A DNA stretch of 64,000 nucleotides from Gammaproteobacteria bacterium. Lineage in GTDB: Bacteria; Pseudomonadota; Gammaproteobacteria; Pseudomonadales; PIVM01. The notes beneath the pieces are model-generated. The model was not told where the DNA came from, did not search any database, and saw only the letters and a program-made list of their open reading frames with translations. The position numbers were made by a program, and so were the translations under genes. Every line of letters starts with the position of its first letter. Position 1 is the first letter of the stretch. Below, piece after piece: positions 1-8,702 of the stretch. The stretch covers positions 1-64,000 of the forward strand of contig PIVM01000013.1 in NCBI GenBank assembly GCA_003353945.1, given 5' to 3'.

Positions 1-62
1 CTGCTCCCTCACCTTCGTTGTTCAAATGCTTACATATTCCAATATGCTCCCATTTGAACGCC

Positions 63-428
63 TCAGTGAGAAAGCATGATTCTGCGCCTAATTGGAAAAT
101 TTATTATTTCCAAGGCCCTAAAGCCCGGTATTGGGTGGCGCTGCATAGCTATTTGCAAACGGTGCATATCCTGCGTAATCAAATCGTGCACTAGGTTAAG
201 TCGTTGGTCGGGTGTTCTTAAGAGCTCAGGTAATCGAGGTTGCAGCGGACCGAGGTCCAGGGCTGATGGTTGGTGCTTTAGCTTGTCCAACGTCATATCC
301 GAGCCTTCGGCTTCCAGTCCTTCCGCCATCAGGGCGGCAGGCAATTGTGCGCCAAATTCGGGGAATTTGCTGACCCTTGACTGCCAGCGGTTATAGGGTT
401 GATTGTGGCGAGGTCTTGAACAAACCAT
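63..428 (-). CDS. Unrecognised ORF at the window edge, possibly non-coding
   Basis: An open frame of 121 codons with an ATG start and an in-frame stop two codons upstream of it. The predicted protein is basic and Pro/Leu/Arg-rich, with no signal peptide, membrane segment or family motif that I recognise. An overlapping plus-strand frame (76-396) of 106 codons is equally open, so coding direction is not settled. In many gammaproteobacteria the gene before ptsP is rppH (Nudix hydrolase); nothing here resembles it. The stretch could be the remnant of a mobile or duplicated gene, or chance. I assign no function. Confidence 0.2.
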   Translation of the reverse strand: MVCSRPRHNQPYNRWQSRVSKFPEFGAQLPAALMAEGLEAEGSDMTLDKLKHQPSALDLGPLQPRLPELLRTPDQRLNLVHDLITQDMHRLQIAMQRHPIPGFRALEIINFPIRRRIMLSH

Positions 429-753
429 ACGTCAGGCAGATTGAACTGTCCTCAACTGATCAGATGAGTTTGCCTCCAGTGAGTTGATTCGTGATGATTG
501 GGCTACTAAAACCAAGCATAATCTACAATAATGTAGATCGCGTATAGGCTTATCGTGTTTGCGCTACGAAATAAACACACTTAGTTCTGTCTACTTTGCA
601 CAGATCATTGCAAATGAGAGCACTAATAGCAAAATGCTCAATGGAACAGATTCATTTAAGTCTGGACCGCCTTTAGGCTTCATTGCAATAAGTTAGATGT
701 ATTGATAGTTGATGTAAAAAGACAGTTAACGGCCGATAAAAAGAGATTTCCGT
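429..753. other. Intergenic region before ptsP
   Basis: About 325 bases, AT-rich, with no credible gene. It contains the 18-base inverted repeat at 521-538 and must hold the ptsP promoter, but no convincing -35/-10 pair could be picked by eye. No recognisable riboswitch or RNA gene was seen. Confidence 0.5.
521..538. promoter_or_regulatory. Inverted repeat, possible operator
   Basis: Perfect 7-base arms ATCTACA/TGTAGAT around a 4-base spacer (ATAA), an 18-base dyad about 215 bases upstream of ptsP. The size and symmetry fit a dimeric helix-turn-helix repressor site, but no regulator is identified and a chance palindrome in AT-rich DNA is possible. Confidence 0.3.
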
Positions 754-3027
754 ATGACGGTGCAACTCACCCAACTTTCCTCTTTGATACAGGAAATCAG
801 CCAGATGGGCGATGCGGCTAATGTGGTGCATCTTATTGTCCAGCGGGTGCAGGAAATTATGGAGGTACCGGTTGCCAATCTCTATTTGCTATCGGAGGCC
901 CAGGATGGTCTGGTTCTGGCGGCAACTCAGGGGCTGCGCCAGGAATCAGTTGGTAAAATCAAATTAGCGATTGGTGAAGGTTTAGTGGGGCGGATCGCTT
1001 CGACCCTGCATGTTTTGAACCTTGCAGATGCCACTGGGCATAAAAAATATACGCTTTTTCCAGAATCAGGCGAGCAACCCTATAAGCGTTTTATGGGAGT
1101 GCCGTTGATTCATTTGCGGGAGCTAGTGGGTGTCTTGGTTGTACAGGGTGGAGGTGATGAAAAATTCAGCGCCGAAGAAGAAGCATTGCTGGTAACTATT
1201 GCCGCTCACCTGGCTGCAACACTTTCAGTGATTCAGCAGTCGGACCTTAGCTTTCCCAATCCCGCACATGAAAACTACCAGCGTCATACTGGCATTAAAG
1301 GCAGCAGTGGCGTTGGTGTCGGTGAGTTGGTGGTGATCGGTTTAACCGAGCCGGTGTTTAACGATGAGGAAGATGGGGATATCGATCCGCGGGAACGGCG
1401 AGCAAAATTTGAAAAAGCGATTGATGCCCTGCAACGGGAGCTCGAAACCAGTGGTGAACAGTTTGATGAACATGTTTCTACAGACATAGCGAGTCTCTTT
1501 TCTGTTTATCGCATGATGCTGGACAGTCCTGAATTCATTGGTGCAATTCGGGTGCTGATTGATGGGGGGCTGGCACCGCATAAGGCGGTTAAACAAATAT
1601 CCGAGCAACTGTCAGCCCGTTTTCGTAAGGCTGCCGATCCCTATATGCAAGCGCGCGGTGAGGATGTGGAGCATCTGGGTGACCGGATTCTGCATTTCTT
1701 GTGCGGTGGTGGCAAAATTGACATCGATCGACTGGGTAGCGAATTGGTGTTGGCGGGAAAGATGATCAGTATTGCTGATGTATCACAGTTTCCCAATGAG
1801 CGTATCAAGGGCTTGCTGTGCACTTCCGGTTCTGCATTGTCACATACGGCGATTGTTGCCAGTGCCTTGGGCATTCCCGCAGTTATGGGACTGACCACGC
1901 TGGAACCGGCAAAATACACGGGTGAGCAGGTGATAGTCGATGGCAATCGGGGTGTATGTATTACACAGCCTGCCGATGCGATGATAAAAGCCTATAACGA
2001 CCTGTTAGATCAGTTGGAGTTGCTAGACCGCAGTCTGGAGGTTTTAAAGGAAAAGCCGGCTGTTACCCAGGATGGTTTTCAGATTAAGTTGTTGGCCAAC
2101 ACAGGCTTGCTGGCCGACGTGACGCCGGGGTTGCGTAACGGTGCTGAAGGCATCGGTCTTTACCGATCGGAAATTCCTTTTATGGTAAGGGATAATTTTC
2201 CTACAGAGGAAGAGCAGGTTCTGGTCTATCGTGAGGTGCTGGCGGCATATCGCGGCAAGCCGGTTTGCATGCGGTTACTGGATATCGGTGGCGATAAACC
2301 GTTGCCGTATTTTTCCATTCGTGAAGAAAACCCCGGTCTGGGCTGGCGAGGGATTCGCTTTGATCTGGATAATACCAGTATTCTGGTCATTCAGATGCGG
2401 GCCATGCTACGAGCGGCAATAGGATTGGAAAATCTGCGCATTCTCGTGCCTATGGTCAGTGGTTATGAAGAGATTCAAACCGTTCGGCGCTTGCTTGAGC
2501 AGGTTGTGGAGCAACTGCGGGCGGAAGGTCTTGAAGTAAAAGTGCCATTGCTGGGTATTATGCTGGAGGTGCCCTCGATGGTATTTCTGATACCACGTAT
2601 GGCAGATTTAGTCGATTATGTATCAGTAGGTACCAATGATCTAACGCAGTATTTGCTCGCTGTTGATCGTAATAATCCAAAAGTATCGACGATGTTTGAT
2701 AATCTGCATCCAGCTATGTTGTTGGTTTTGAGGCAAATTATTGAGCAATGTGTAAAAGCTAAGTTGCCTGTTTCAATCTGTGGGGAAATGGCCTCAGACC
2801 CTGTGGCTGTGCTGATCCTGATTGCACTTGGTTATAATCGACTCAGTCTGAATGCTCACAATATTCCTCGTATTAAATGGTTGATTAGGGCTGTTGACCG
2901 TTCTCAATTGCAGGTATTGTTGGAACAGGCGATGCAACTCCATCATGCGCACGAAGTGCGTATTCTGCTTGAGGAGGAGTTGGAGGAACTGGGTTGGCAT
3001 ATGCCGGAAAATAGTGCTGAACAATAG
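754..3027 (+). CDS. ptsP: Phosphoenolpyruvate-protein phosphotransferase PtsP (enzyme I-Ntr)
   Basis: Cytoplasmic first enzyme of the nitrogen phosphotransferase chain: takes phosphate from PEP and passes it to NPr and then EIIA-Ntr. At 757 residues it matches the family length. The order is an N-terminal GAF domain (about residues 10-160), an enzyme I N-terminal helical part (about 190-320), the swivelling phosphohistidine domain with SALSHTAIVASALGIPAVMG (active His about residue 364) and a C-terminal PEP-binding TIM barrel containing GADEGIGLYRSE-like NGAEGIGLYRSEI, IGGDKPLPYF, VSVGTNDLTQYLLAVDRNN and SICGEMASDP (catalytic Cys about 676). The GAF domain separates it from the sugar-PTS enzyme I. 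The ATG follows a weak purine-rich AAGAGA. No NPr or EIIA gene is near; the hairpin at 3039-3065 follows the stop. Confidence 0.96.
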   Translation: MTVQLTQLSSLIQEISQMGDAANVVHLIVQRVQEIMEVPVANLYLLSEAQDGLVLAATQGLRQESVGKIKLAIGEGLVGRIASTLHVLNLADATGHKKYTLFPESGEQPYKRFMGVPLIHLRELVGVLVVQGGGDEKFSAEEEALLVTIAAHLAATLSVIQQSDLSFPNPAHENYQRHTGIKGSSGVGVGELVVIGLTEPVFNDEEDGDIDPRERRAKFEKAIDALQRELETSGEQFDEHVSTDIASLFSVYRMMLDSPEFIGAIRVLIDGGLAPHKAVKQISEQLSARFRKAADPYMQARGEDVEHLGDRILHFLCGGGKIDIDRLGSELVLAGKMISIADVSQFPNERIKGLLCTSGSALSHTAIVASALGIPAVMGLTTLEPAKYTGEQVIVDGNRGVCITQPADAMIKAYNDLLDQLELLDRSLEVLKEKPAVTQDGFQIKLLANTGLLADVTPGLRNGAEGIGLYRSEIPFMVRDNFPTEEEQVLVYREVLAAYRGKPVCMRLLDIGGDKPLPYFSIREENPGLGWRGIRFDLDNTSILVIQMRAMLRAAIGLENLRILVPMVSGYEEIQTVRRLLEQVVEQLRAEGLEVKVPLLGIMLEVPSMVFLIPRMADLVDYVSVGTNDLTQYLLAVDRNNPKVSTMFDNLHPAMLLVLRQIIEQCVKAKLPVSICGEMASDPVAVLILIALGYNRLSLNAHNIPRIKWLIRAVDRSQLQVLLEQAMQLHHAHEVRILLEEELEELGWHMPENSAEQ

Positions 3028-3038
3028 AAATCAGCGCT

Positions 3039-3065
3039 AATATCATCCATTTGGTGGGTGATATT
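3039..3065 (+). terminator. Hairpin after ptsP, weak terminator candidate
   Basis: Eleven-base arms AATATCATCCA / TGGGTGATATT (one G-U pair) around a 5-base loop, starting 12 bases after the ptsP stop. There is no T-run behind it, so it is not a classical intrinsic terminator; it may protect the 3' end of the mRNA. Confidence 0.35.
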
Positions 3066-3154
3066 CCTCCATCAACCGTTGCATCATAGCGAACCGGTAT
3101 TCCGCAATATGTGGGAAAACATATCTGGGAAAACAATAATTAAGAGACGATGCT

Positions 3155-4036
3155 ATGAAAATCGGTTTATGTCTGCCCTATATGAAAAAGGACTATGATC
3201 GTGACACCATTCTCGAATGGTTCAGGCGAGTAGACCAGGGGCCATTTTCCAGTCTGTCGTGCGGTGAGCGAATCACGGGTTATACCTACGAAATGCGAGT
3301 ATTGCTGTCGGCAGCGGCGGCTGTGACTGAAAACGTGCGGATAGTCACTACCCTTTATGTGCTACCCATGCACTCAGCGGTTTGGGCTGCCAAGGAAATT
3401 GCTACATTGGATCAATTGTCTGCTGGCAGAGTGACGGTGACAGTAGGGGTGGGTGGTCGCGTTAATGATTATCGAGCGGTGGGAGCCTCATTCAAAAAAC
3501 GGCACCAGCGCATGGATGATCAAGTTCTTGAAATGAAACGTATCTGGGCAGGAGAGCCGCCGTTTGAAGGTTGTGATCCGGTTGGTCCAACACCTTTTCA
3601 AGATGGAGGTCCGCCGATTCTCGCCGGTAGCATGGGGCCGAAGAGCATTGCCAGAGCAGCAAAATGGGCAGACGGTCTTTATGGTTTTGCCATGAATGGT
3701 GAGAAAGCGATTATTCAGTATTTCAAAGATACCGCATCAAATGAATGGCAGCAGGCAGGTCGCCAGGATAAGCCCTATTTTATTGGCGGTTTCTGGTATT
3801 CTCTTGCGCCAAATGCTAAAGCCGAGTTAAAGGATTATGTACATCAGTATATGCAGACCTTTGGTGATGAAGAAGCAAGGGCGATTGGTGATAGCATGAC
3901 ACGGCATAATCCCGATGCAATCAAGGCTGCAATTGATGATATGGAAGAGATTGGTTGTGATGAGCTGTTTTTAGTGCCAGCAACGGCAGATTTTGCAGAG
4001 ATTGATCGAATCGCGGATTTAATTGCAACGCGTTGA
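3155..4036 (+). CDS. LLM-class flavin-dependent oxidoreductase (luciferase-like monooxygenase fold)
   Basis: Predicted soluble TIM-barrel flavin (FMN or F420) oxidoreductase, 293 residues. Visible family marks are the N-terminal KIGLCLPYM strand, VRIVTTLYVLPMHSAVWAAKEIATLDQLSAGR, the glycine-rich VTVGVGGRVNDYRAVG with the usual H-R-R/MDD region (KRHQRMDDQVLEMKRIW), and the late PPILAGSMGPKSIARAAKWADGLYGF segment typical of flavin-binding LLM proteins. The substrate cannot be told from sequence. It lies 127 bases after ptsP on the same strand with its own AAGAGA ribosome site, and converges on the histidine kinase gene. Its neighbours give no pathway clue. Confidence 0.85.
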   Translation: MKIGLCLPYMKKDYDRDTILEWFRRVDQGPFSSLSCGERITGYTYEMRVLLSAAAAVTENVRIVTTLYVLPMHSAVWAAKEIATLDQLSAGRVTVTVGVGGRVNDYRAVGASFKKRHQRMDDQVLEMKRIWAGEPPFEGCDPVGPTPFQDGGPPILAGSMGPKSIARAAKWADGLYGFAMNGEKAIIQYFKDTASNEWQQAGRQDKPYFIGGFWYSLAPNAKAELKDYVHQYMQTFGDEEARAIGDSMTRHNPDAIKAAIDDMEEIGCDELFLVPATADFAEIDRIADLIATR

Positions 4037-4042
4037 TCGAAT

Positions 4043-4066
4043 AGCCTTCTTGTTTTGATGAAGGCT
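4043..4066. terminator. Convergent hairpin between oxidoreductase and kinase genes
   Basis: Seven-base arms AGCCTTC / GAAGGCT around a 10-base loop sit in the 33 bases separating two convergent stop codons. Position and symmetry suit a bidirectional terminator, although the T-runs on either side are poor. Confidence 0.45.
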
Positions 4067-4069
4067 TAG

Positions 4070-6490
4070 TTAGACATGTTCGGTTGTGGGTAAATAAATA
4101 GTGACACTTGTCCCCTTATCAAGGGTTGAGTCGATGTTGACATGTCCTCCATGTTCTTCAACGATCGAGTAGCACAAAGACAAGCCCAACCCGGTGCCTT
4201 TACCAACTGCTTTCGTGGTGAAAAACGCATCAAACACACAGGCGAGCGTTTGTTTATCCATGCCGATACCGTTATCAGCCACCGTCATTTTTACCCAAGG
4301 ATCTTCTACGATCGTCTGAATGGTGATGCTAGGATGTTTGCGATTTTCTACGGCATCCGCAGCATTAATTAATACGTTAATCAAAACTTGCTGAATTTGC
4401 GTTGTTGAGCCATTTACAGCAGGCAGGTTTGGGTCTAAATCAAGCTGACAATCCACTTGTCGCATTCGCTTGTCAAAGCGTACTAAACGACAAGCGCTTT
4501 GCACCAGACTATTTAAGCTAAATAATTGTATTTCGTCTGTTTGAGGAGCTGAAAACTCTGCCACTTCCTGGGTTATAGAGGATAGTCGAGCAATTTGTTG
4601 TTGAATTAATTCAATATTGCCGCGTGACTCATCATTCAGCGATTCATTCAGCATCATTATCTCATTCACCAAACCCGAAATGGCTGAAATGGGATTGCCT
4701 ACTTCATGGATGATGCCTGCGGCCAAAGTACCAATTGAGGCCATCTTTTCCTGCAGGAAAAATTTTTCTCGCGTTTCTGCCAAGGTTTTTTCGGCTTTTT
4801 TCCGTTCGCTGATATCGCGTAGGGTGACAATAAACTGTGTCTCAAGAAATTTTGAATCATCCAGTTGTGGCACGGTTAATGTCGTTTCTTCGAACTGAAC
4901 ATGATTGACAGTTACTTCCAGTGAGAGTTGTGACCCGTCTTTCCGCTTGGCCCTGAGTTCTTTATCGAAAACAACAGTATTGATTGGGCTGATTTCATGG
5001 TTTTCTTGGTTGGCAAGATAGTTTTCAATGTAGCGGTTATGTACGTTTTTATGAGGCAGAGGAACGAGAATGTTGATGTTTTCGCCAATGAGTTCTTCGC
5101 TGGAAAAACCAAACATTTTCTCAATGGCAGGGTTGGCAGAAGTGATATTGAATTGTTGGTTGACGCTGACAATGCCTTCCACCACATTATCCAGAATTGT
5201 TTTTAGCTGCATTCGGTGAAAACTGAGAGCCTCATTGGCTTGTTTTTGCTCCGTGATATCCTCTTTTATGGATACAAAACTACTGATATTTCCATCCTCA
5301 TCAAAAATAGGTGTAATACTGGCTTGCTCGTAATATAGGGAGTTGTCTTTTCGTTTATTGATTAATTCACCATGCCAAGATAGACCAGAACGAATAGTTG
5401 CTTGCAGTTGTCGATAGTAATCTTTGCTTTGTCTGCCGGATTTAAGAATTTTGGGATTTTGACCAACGGCTTCTGAAGCTGAATAGCCTGTCATTTTTGA
5501 AAAGGCAGGGTTGACCCAATGAATAATGCCATATTTGTCGGTCAACATAATGCTTGTTGCAGTAGCCTCCATGGCTTTAGTTTGTATTCTGAGTAATGCG
5601 GTTGCCTGATCGATTGTTCGGCGTAAATGAATGGGTTGTTGAATGACAAAGAAACTCAGTCCGCCAAATGCTAGCGCTAAAAAAATGCCACTGCTCCATA
5701 ACCAAGTGCGCCCCGCCCAATTGTGCGAAGCTGAGCCGGGGAGGGCAGCCAGTTGCCAGGAGCCGTTAGGTAGTGATATATTTTGAGTGATGAGAAGTTT
5801 ATTTGTAAATAAATCGGGATTGCCGTAAAACACGTCTCCTTTGGCTCCCAGGCTATCCTTGCCGCGCAGGCTGAGCTGCACGTTTTCACTAAATTCAAAA
5901 AAGCCGGCTTCGCGCAATAACGGTTCTAAATCCAGAATAATGATGGCTAAACCCCAAAATCGTTCGCCTGTTTCTGATGGGAAAAACACGGTGCGACGCC
6001 CTATCAGTGAGATGTCGCCTTGATCCAGTGACATGGGTCCGGCAATAATATATTTTCGTTCTTCAATCACTTTCTTTACTACTGCGTGATGTGCTGGATC
6101 GGAGAGTAAATCGTGCCCCATAGCAGCTTGATTTTCTTGACTAGGGTAGACATAACGGATAACAGCATGGGGTGCGAGTTGTAGACTACGAATACCCTTC
6201 TGTTCACCCTGTAATTCCTTTGAAAAATGGTAAAATTGCCGTTCGTTGAAATCAGGCTGAGTCTTTGCGAAAGCGCTTAAGCCGTGAATTAGGTGCAGGC
6301 GGCTGTTTAAAGCCGCTTCCAGTCTGGCTCGAAGGGTAGAAAGGTCCTCAACAACTTGAGCACGATGCTCTTCACGAAATTGTTTTATTTCTGTATTGTC
6401 GATTTGCCAGGCAATTAGCATAATTACCACGGCAGTCATGATTCCTGCAAACAGAGGTTTTATATTGGTAGAAATATAATCCATATGCAT
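4070..6490 (-). CDS. Membrane sensor histidine kinase, CHASE-PAS-PAS-HisKA-HATPase
   Basis: An 806-residue inner-membrane kinase. A first membrane helix (about 12-28) is followed by a periplasmic CHASE-type sensor (about 60-230; FNERQFYHFSKELQG and FWGLAIIILDLEPLL are characteristic), a second helix (about 262-285), two PAS domains (about 300-415, containing HWVNPAFSKMTGYSASEAVG, and about 425-560, with SANPAIEKMFGFSSEELIGE), then HisKA with the phospho-acceptor in GIIHEVGNPISAISG (His about 595) and the ATPase boxes NVLINAADAVENR, DNGIGM and GKGTGLGLSLCYSIVEEHGG. Two ATGs (6490 and 6484) are equally placed and neither has a clear ribosome site. No response regulator is adjacent, so this is an orphan kinase. 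The ligand is unknown. The coiled-coil gene 43 bases upstream on the same strand may share its transcript. Confidence 0.93.
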   Translation of the reverse strand: MHMDYISTNIKPLFAGIMTAVVIMLIAWQIDNTEIKQFREEHRAQVVEDLSTLRARLEAALNSRLHLIHGLSAFAKTQPDFNERQFYHFSKELQGEQKGIRSLQLAPHAVIRYVYPSQENQAAMGHDLLSDPAHHAVVKKVIEERKYIIAGPMSLDQGDISLIGRRTVFFPSETGERFWGLAIIILDLEPLLREAGFFEFSENVQLSLRGKDSLGAKGDVFYGNPDLFTNKLLITQNISLPNGSWQLAALPGSASHNWAGRTWLWSSGIFLALAFGGLSFFVIQQPIHLRRTIDQATALLRIQTKAMEATATSIMLTDKYGIIHWVNPAFSKMTGYSASEAVGQNPKILKSGRQSKDYYRQLQATIRSGLSWHGELINKRKDNSLYYEQASITPIFDEDGNISSFVSIKEDITEQKQANEALSFHRMQLKTILDNVVEGIVSVNQQFNITSANPAIEKMFGFSSEELIGENINILVPLPHKNVHNRYIENYLANQENHEISPINTVVFDKELRAKRKDGSQLSLEVTVNHVQFEETTLTVPQLDDSKFLETQFIVTLRDISERKKAEKTLAETREKFFLQEKMASIGTLAAGIIHEVGNPISAISGLVNEIMMLNESLNDESRGNIELIQQQIARLSSITQEVAEFSAPQTDEIQLFSLNSLVQSACRLVRFDKRMRQVDCQLDLDPNLPAVNGSTTQIQQVLINVLINAADAVENRKHPSITIQTIVEDPWVKMTVADNGIGMDKQTLACVFDAFFTTKAVGKGTGLGLSLCYSIVEEHGGHVNIDSTLDKGTSVTIYLPTTEHV

Positions 6491-6533
6491 GGTGAATACC
6501 GGGATCTAGCCAGGTACTTCCCTTATCGTCATG

Positions 6534-7202
6534 TCAGTGGATGGTGGAGTGTGTTTCTTCATTTGAGCTATCTTCCAACGCCAGCTGTTGTGCTTTTTTA
6601 TGGACGAGTTTATTCAGTGTTTTACTCGTCGGCGGCAGGGCTTGCACGGACTCATCTGTATGTTGAATTAGCTGCGTATTTTGTTCTATTAATACATCAA
6701 GCACTTTCTGTTCCTGATCTTTAATATGGCCCATTACACGCATGGTTTCCACTCGATTATGGAAGTCATTTAGCATTAAATCGTCCTGTTCGAACATGCG
6801 ACTGTTAATTAGGGCTTTTTCAAGATTTTGTACATTGCCGAGTAAGTGCATGGTGCTGTCTGTGCTTTTTTGTATTTCATCGCGGATAGCCATCAGGCGT
6901 TTTTGGTCTTCATCAAGTTGCTGCCTGTTTTTATCAATTAGTAACTGCTGAATTATCACTGTTACACCGCTAATGAATTGACGTTGAATTTCCCCCTCAA
7001 ACGGTAGGTCTTCTAGCACATTGTAATGGTTGATTCTTTGTTCAAATATCTCCCCTTCGAGCATGCCTACCAGACAACCCGTTTCGTATGCCTTTTGCGT
7101 CAGGTCGTCACTTTTCAGATCAGATACTCGATCTTTGGCCACTAAAGTCATGAGATTAACGATGCACTTGGCTTGTAAACTGCGTGATTCAATTAGATCC
7201 AC
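6534..7202 (-). CDS. Hypothetical cytoplasmic coiled-coil protein
   Basis: A 222-residue, mostly helical, charged protein without signal peptide or membrane helix. Gln/Glu/Asp/Leu-rich stretches at about 75-185 look like coiled coil, and the C-terminal 40 residues are polar. I do not recognise a family. The start is a GTG chosen because a good ribosome site (TGGAG, 7 bases upstream) precedes it. The gene lies upstream of the CHASE histidine kinase on the same strand, 43 bases apart, so the two are probably co-transcribed and this may be an accessory or signalling partner; that link is inference from position only. Confidence 0.7.
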   Translation of the reverse strand: MDLIESRSLQAKCIVNLMTLVAKDRVSDLKSDDLTQKAYETGCLVGMLEGEIFEQRINHYNVLEDLPFEGEIQRQFISGVTVIIQQLLIDKNRQQLDEDQKRLMAIRDEIQKSTDSTMHLLGNVQNLEKALINSRMFEQDDLMLNDFHNRVETMRVMGHIKDQEQKVLDVLIEQNTQLIQHTDESVQALPPTSKTLNKLVHKKAQQLALEDSSNEETHSTIH

Positions 7203-7307
7203 TAAATAACTCCACTAACTTAGATATGGCATTCAACTGCCCTAGCGGCAACTTTAATCATAGCGGATCTATACGGTCTAGCAGCTTGGTGTAAATCAAA
7301 CAGTTAG

Positions 7308-7325
7308 CCGGTTTTTAAAAACCGG
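7308..7325. repeat. Perfect 18-base palindrome
   Basis: CCGGTTTTTAAAAACCGG, two 9-base arms with no spacer, lies in the 276-base gap between the coiled-coil gene and the DUF5666 lipoprotein gene. It could be a regulator site or part of a terminator; nothing else in the gap is recognisable apart from a weaker 7-base-arm hairpin at 7422-7442. Confidence 0.4.
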
Positions 7326-7478
7326 GCGATGTATGGTGCGAAATAAAGACTGGGGTCAGTTTTCTGGGAAAATTACATGCCAATCTCACTCGTCGAAACA
7401 TGGCTGGATTTCCAAGGTCCTTACTCTCATTTGGGGAGAGTATTTCGAATCGAGTAGAATGAGAAACAAACTTTTTGT

Positions 7479-8450
7479 TTATTTAATGCTGATCCTGATC
7501 GCCTGTAGTTCTTCCGATTCGATGATCCCTTCGACCTCCACTTTGACGTCTATTGCCAGATCTGCGCTGGAACCATTCACGATAGAGGCGTGTTTTCCGT
7601 TAACGAGCACGCTGGCTACCGTGAAGTTGTTGAGACTGGTGAAATGGGTGATAACCCCTTCGACCTCCAGGCTTGAGTGGTCGTCCAGAGGAGGGGCATC
7701 ATCTTCGCGCTCTATGCTTTTAGCAAATAATTCATTATTGTCGCCAAATTCCGATCCTTTGACTTCAACAAACATGGTGAGGATAATTGAATCAGCGGTG
7801 AGATTGGTGAAATCAGCATCACTGTAGTCGATCGTAGCTTCACCGATCACAAACTGTTTCTGTTCTCTGTTCAGTGAAAGAATATGGCCTTCAATTTCCA
7901 GTTTGCTGCCGCTAGCATAGACATCGGATTTTTTTTCGATACGGGTTGCTTGTATGCTGTTATCACGTTTTCGGAACCCGCTGACTTCAACGACTTGATC
8001 GACGGCTATGGTGTCTAAGCTAAAATTATCCAGCACAGTCCGATCATCGATAGACACGTTGGCGCCGAGTATAACAACAAGGGCTTTATCGCCATCATTA
8101 CTGGTAATGGCGCTTATAGGCCCTTCGATATCCAGGTCATAACGAACTGAACTGGCATTTCCTGTCGTTCTGTCATCGTTAACTTCAGCTTCGACAATGA
8201 CCTGCATGCCCAGTTGTAGTTGATTTTCAGTGCCATTGTTGTCGTTAATGGTTATTTCAGCATCATTTAACTCAAACTCAATGCCGTTGACAAAGATGCT
8301 GCCAAAATCAGTGATAGTGCCACTACTGATAGTTTGTGAAGACATCTCTTGAGGCAAACCGGCGCTCTCGCTGCCGCCACCAGAGCTGCAGGCGCTGAGC
8401 TGAAAAGCAATTAACGCCATGGTCATTGCCAGCTTGAAATTGCAAGTCAT
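7479..8450 (-). CDS. Lipoprotein with repeated DUF5666-type domains
   Basis: A 323-residue predicted lipoprotein. The frame is open further upstream (to 8588), but the ATG at 8450 has a near-perfect CGGAGG ribosome site 7 bases away and starts a proper lipoprotein signal, MTCNFKLAMTMALIAFQLSAC, with LSAC as lipobox, followed by a Ser/Gly linker. The mature part consists of repeated beta-rich units with the motif pattern [V/I]EGxI..[F/I]xSxxxxFxV..V.(V/I)..xT (for example LEIEGHILSL, LEVEGVITHF, VEVEGIIE) that matches the DUF5666 family of small OB-like beta domains. Function of the family is not established. It is monocistronic as far as can be seen, followed at the 3' side by palindromic DNA. 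Confidence 0.8.
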   Translation of the reverse strand: MTCNFKLAMTMALIAFQLSACSSGGGSESAGLPQEMSSQTISSGTITDFGSIFVNGIEFELNDAEITINDNNGTENQLQLGMQVIVEAEVNDDRTTGNASSVRYDLDIEGPISAITSNDGDKALVVILGANVSIDDRTVLDNFSLDTIAVDQVVEVSGFRKRDNSIQATRIEKKSDVYASGSKLEIEGHILSLNREQKQFVIGEATIDYSDADFTNLTADSIILTMFVEVKGSEFGDNNELFAKSIEREDDAPPLDDHSSLEVEGVITHFTSLNNFTVASVLVNGKHASIVNGSSADLAIDVKVEVEGIIESEELQAIRISIK

Positions 8451-8702
8451 GCGATATCCTCCGTGAGGCTGTAATCCTGATAATAACGGATTCTCGCTTT
8501 GTTTGGGTTGTAAATGTCTAGTAGGGCCCTGGAGGCCACATCTTGGACGCTGTTCGGTAAAGTGAGTGATGCATTGGCTCCCCATCAATTTATATTTATG
8601 TGATGGGATGTGAACCCTACTGCGGAGTTTAGAGTATTAATCTCAAAATAGGCAAATGCGAGTCTTCACTTTTTAACTCGATTTTGTTTTGAGAAATGTG
8701 GT

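Noticed and set aside
7333..7827. Plus-strand ORF of 164 codons containing a lipoprotein-like stretch (LMLILIACSSSDS)
   Set aside because: It overlaps the well-supported DUF5666 lipoprotein on the other strand, and the apparent lipobox lies deep inside the frame; most likely chance.
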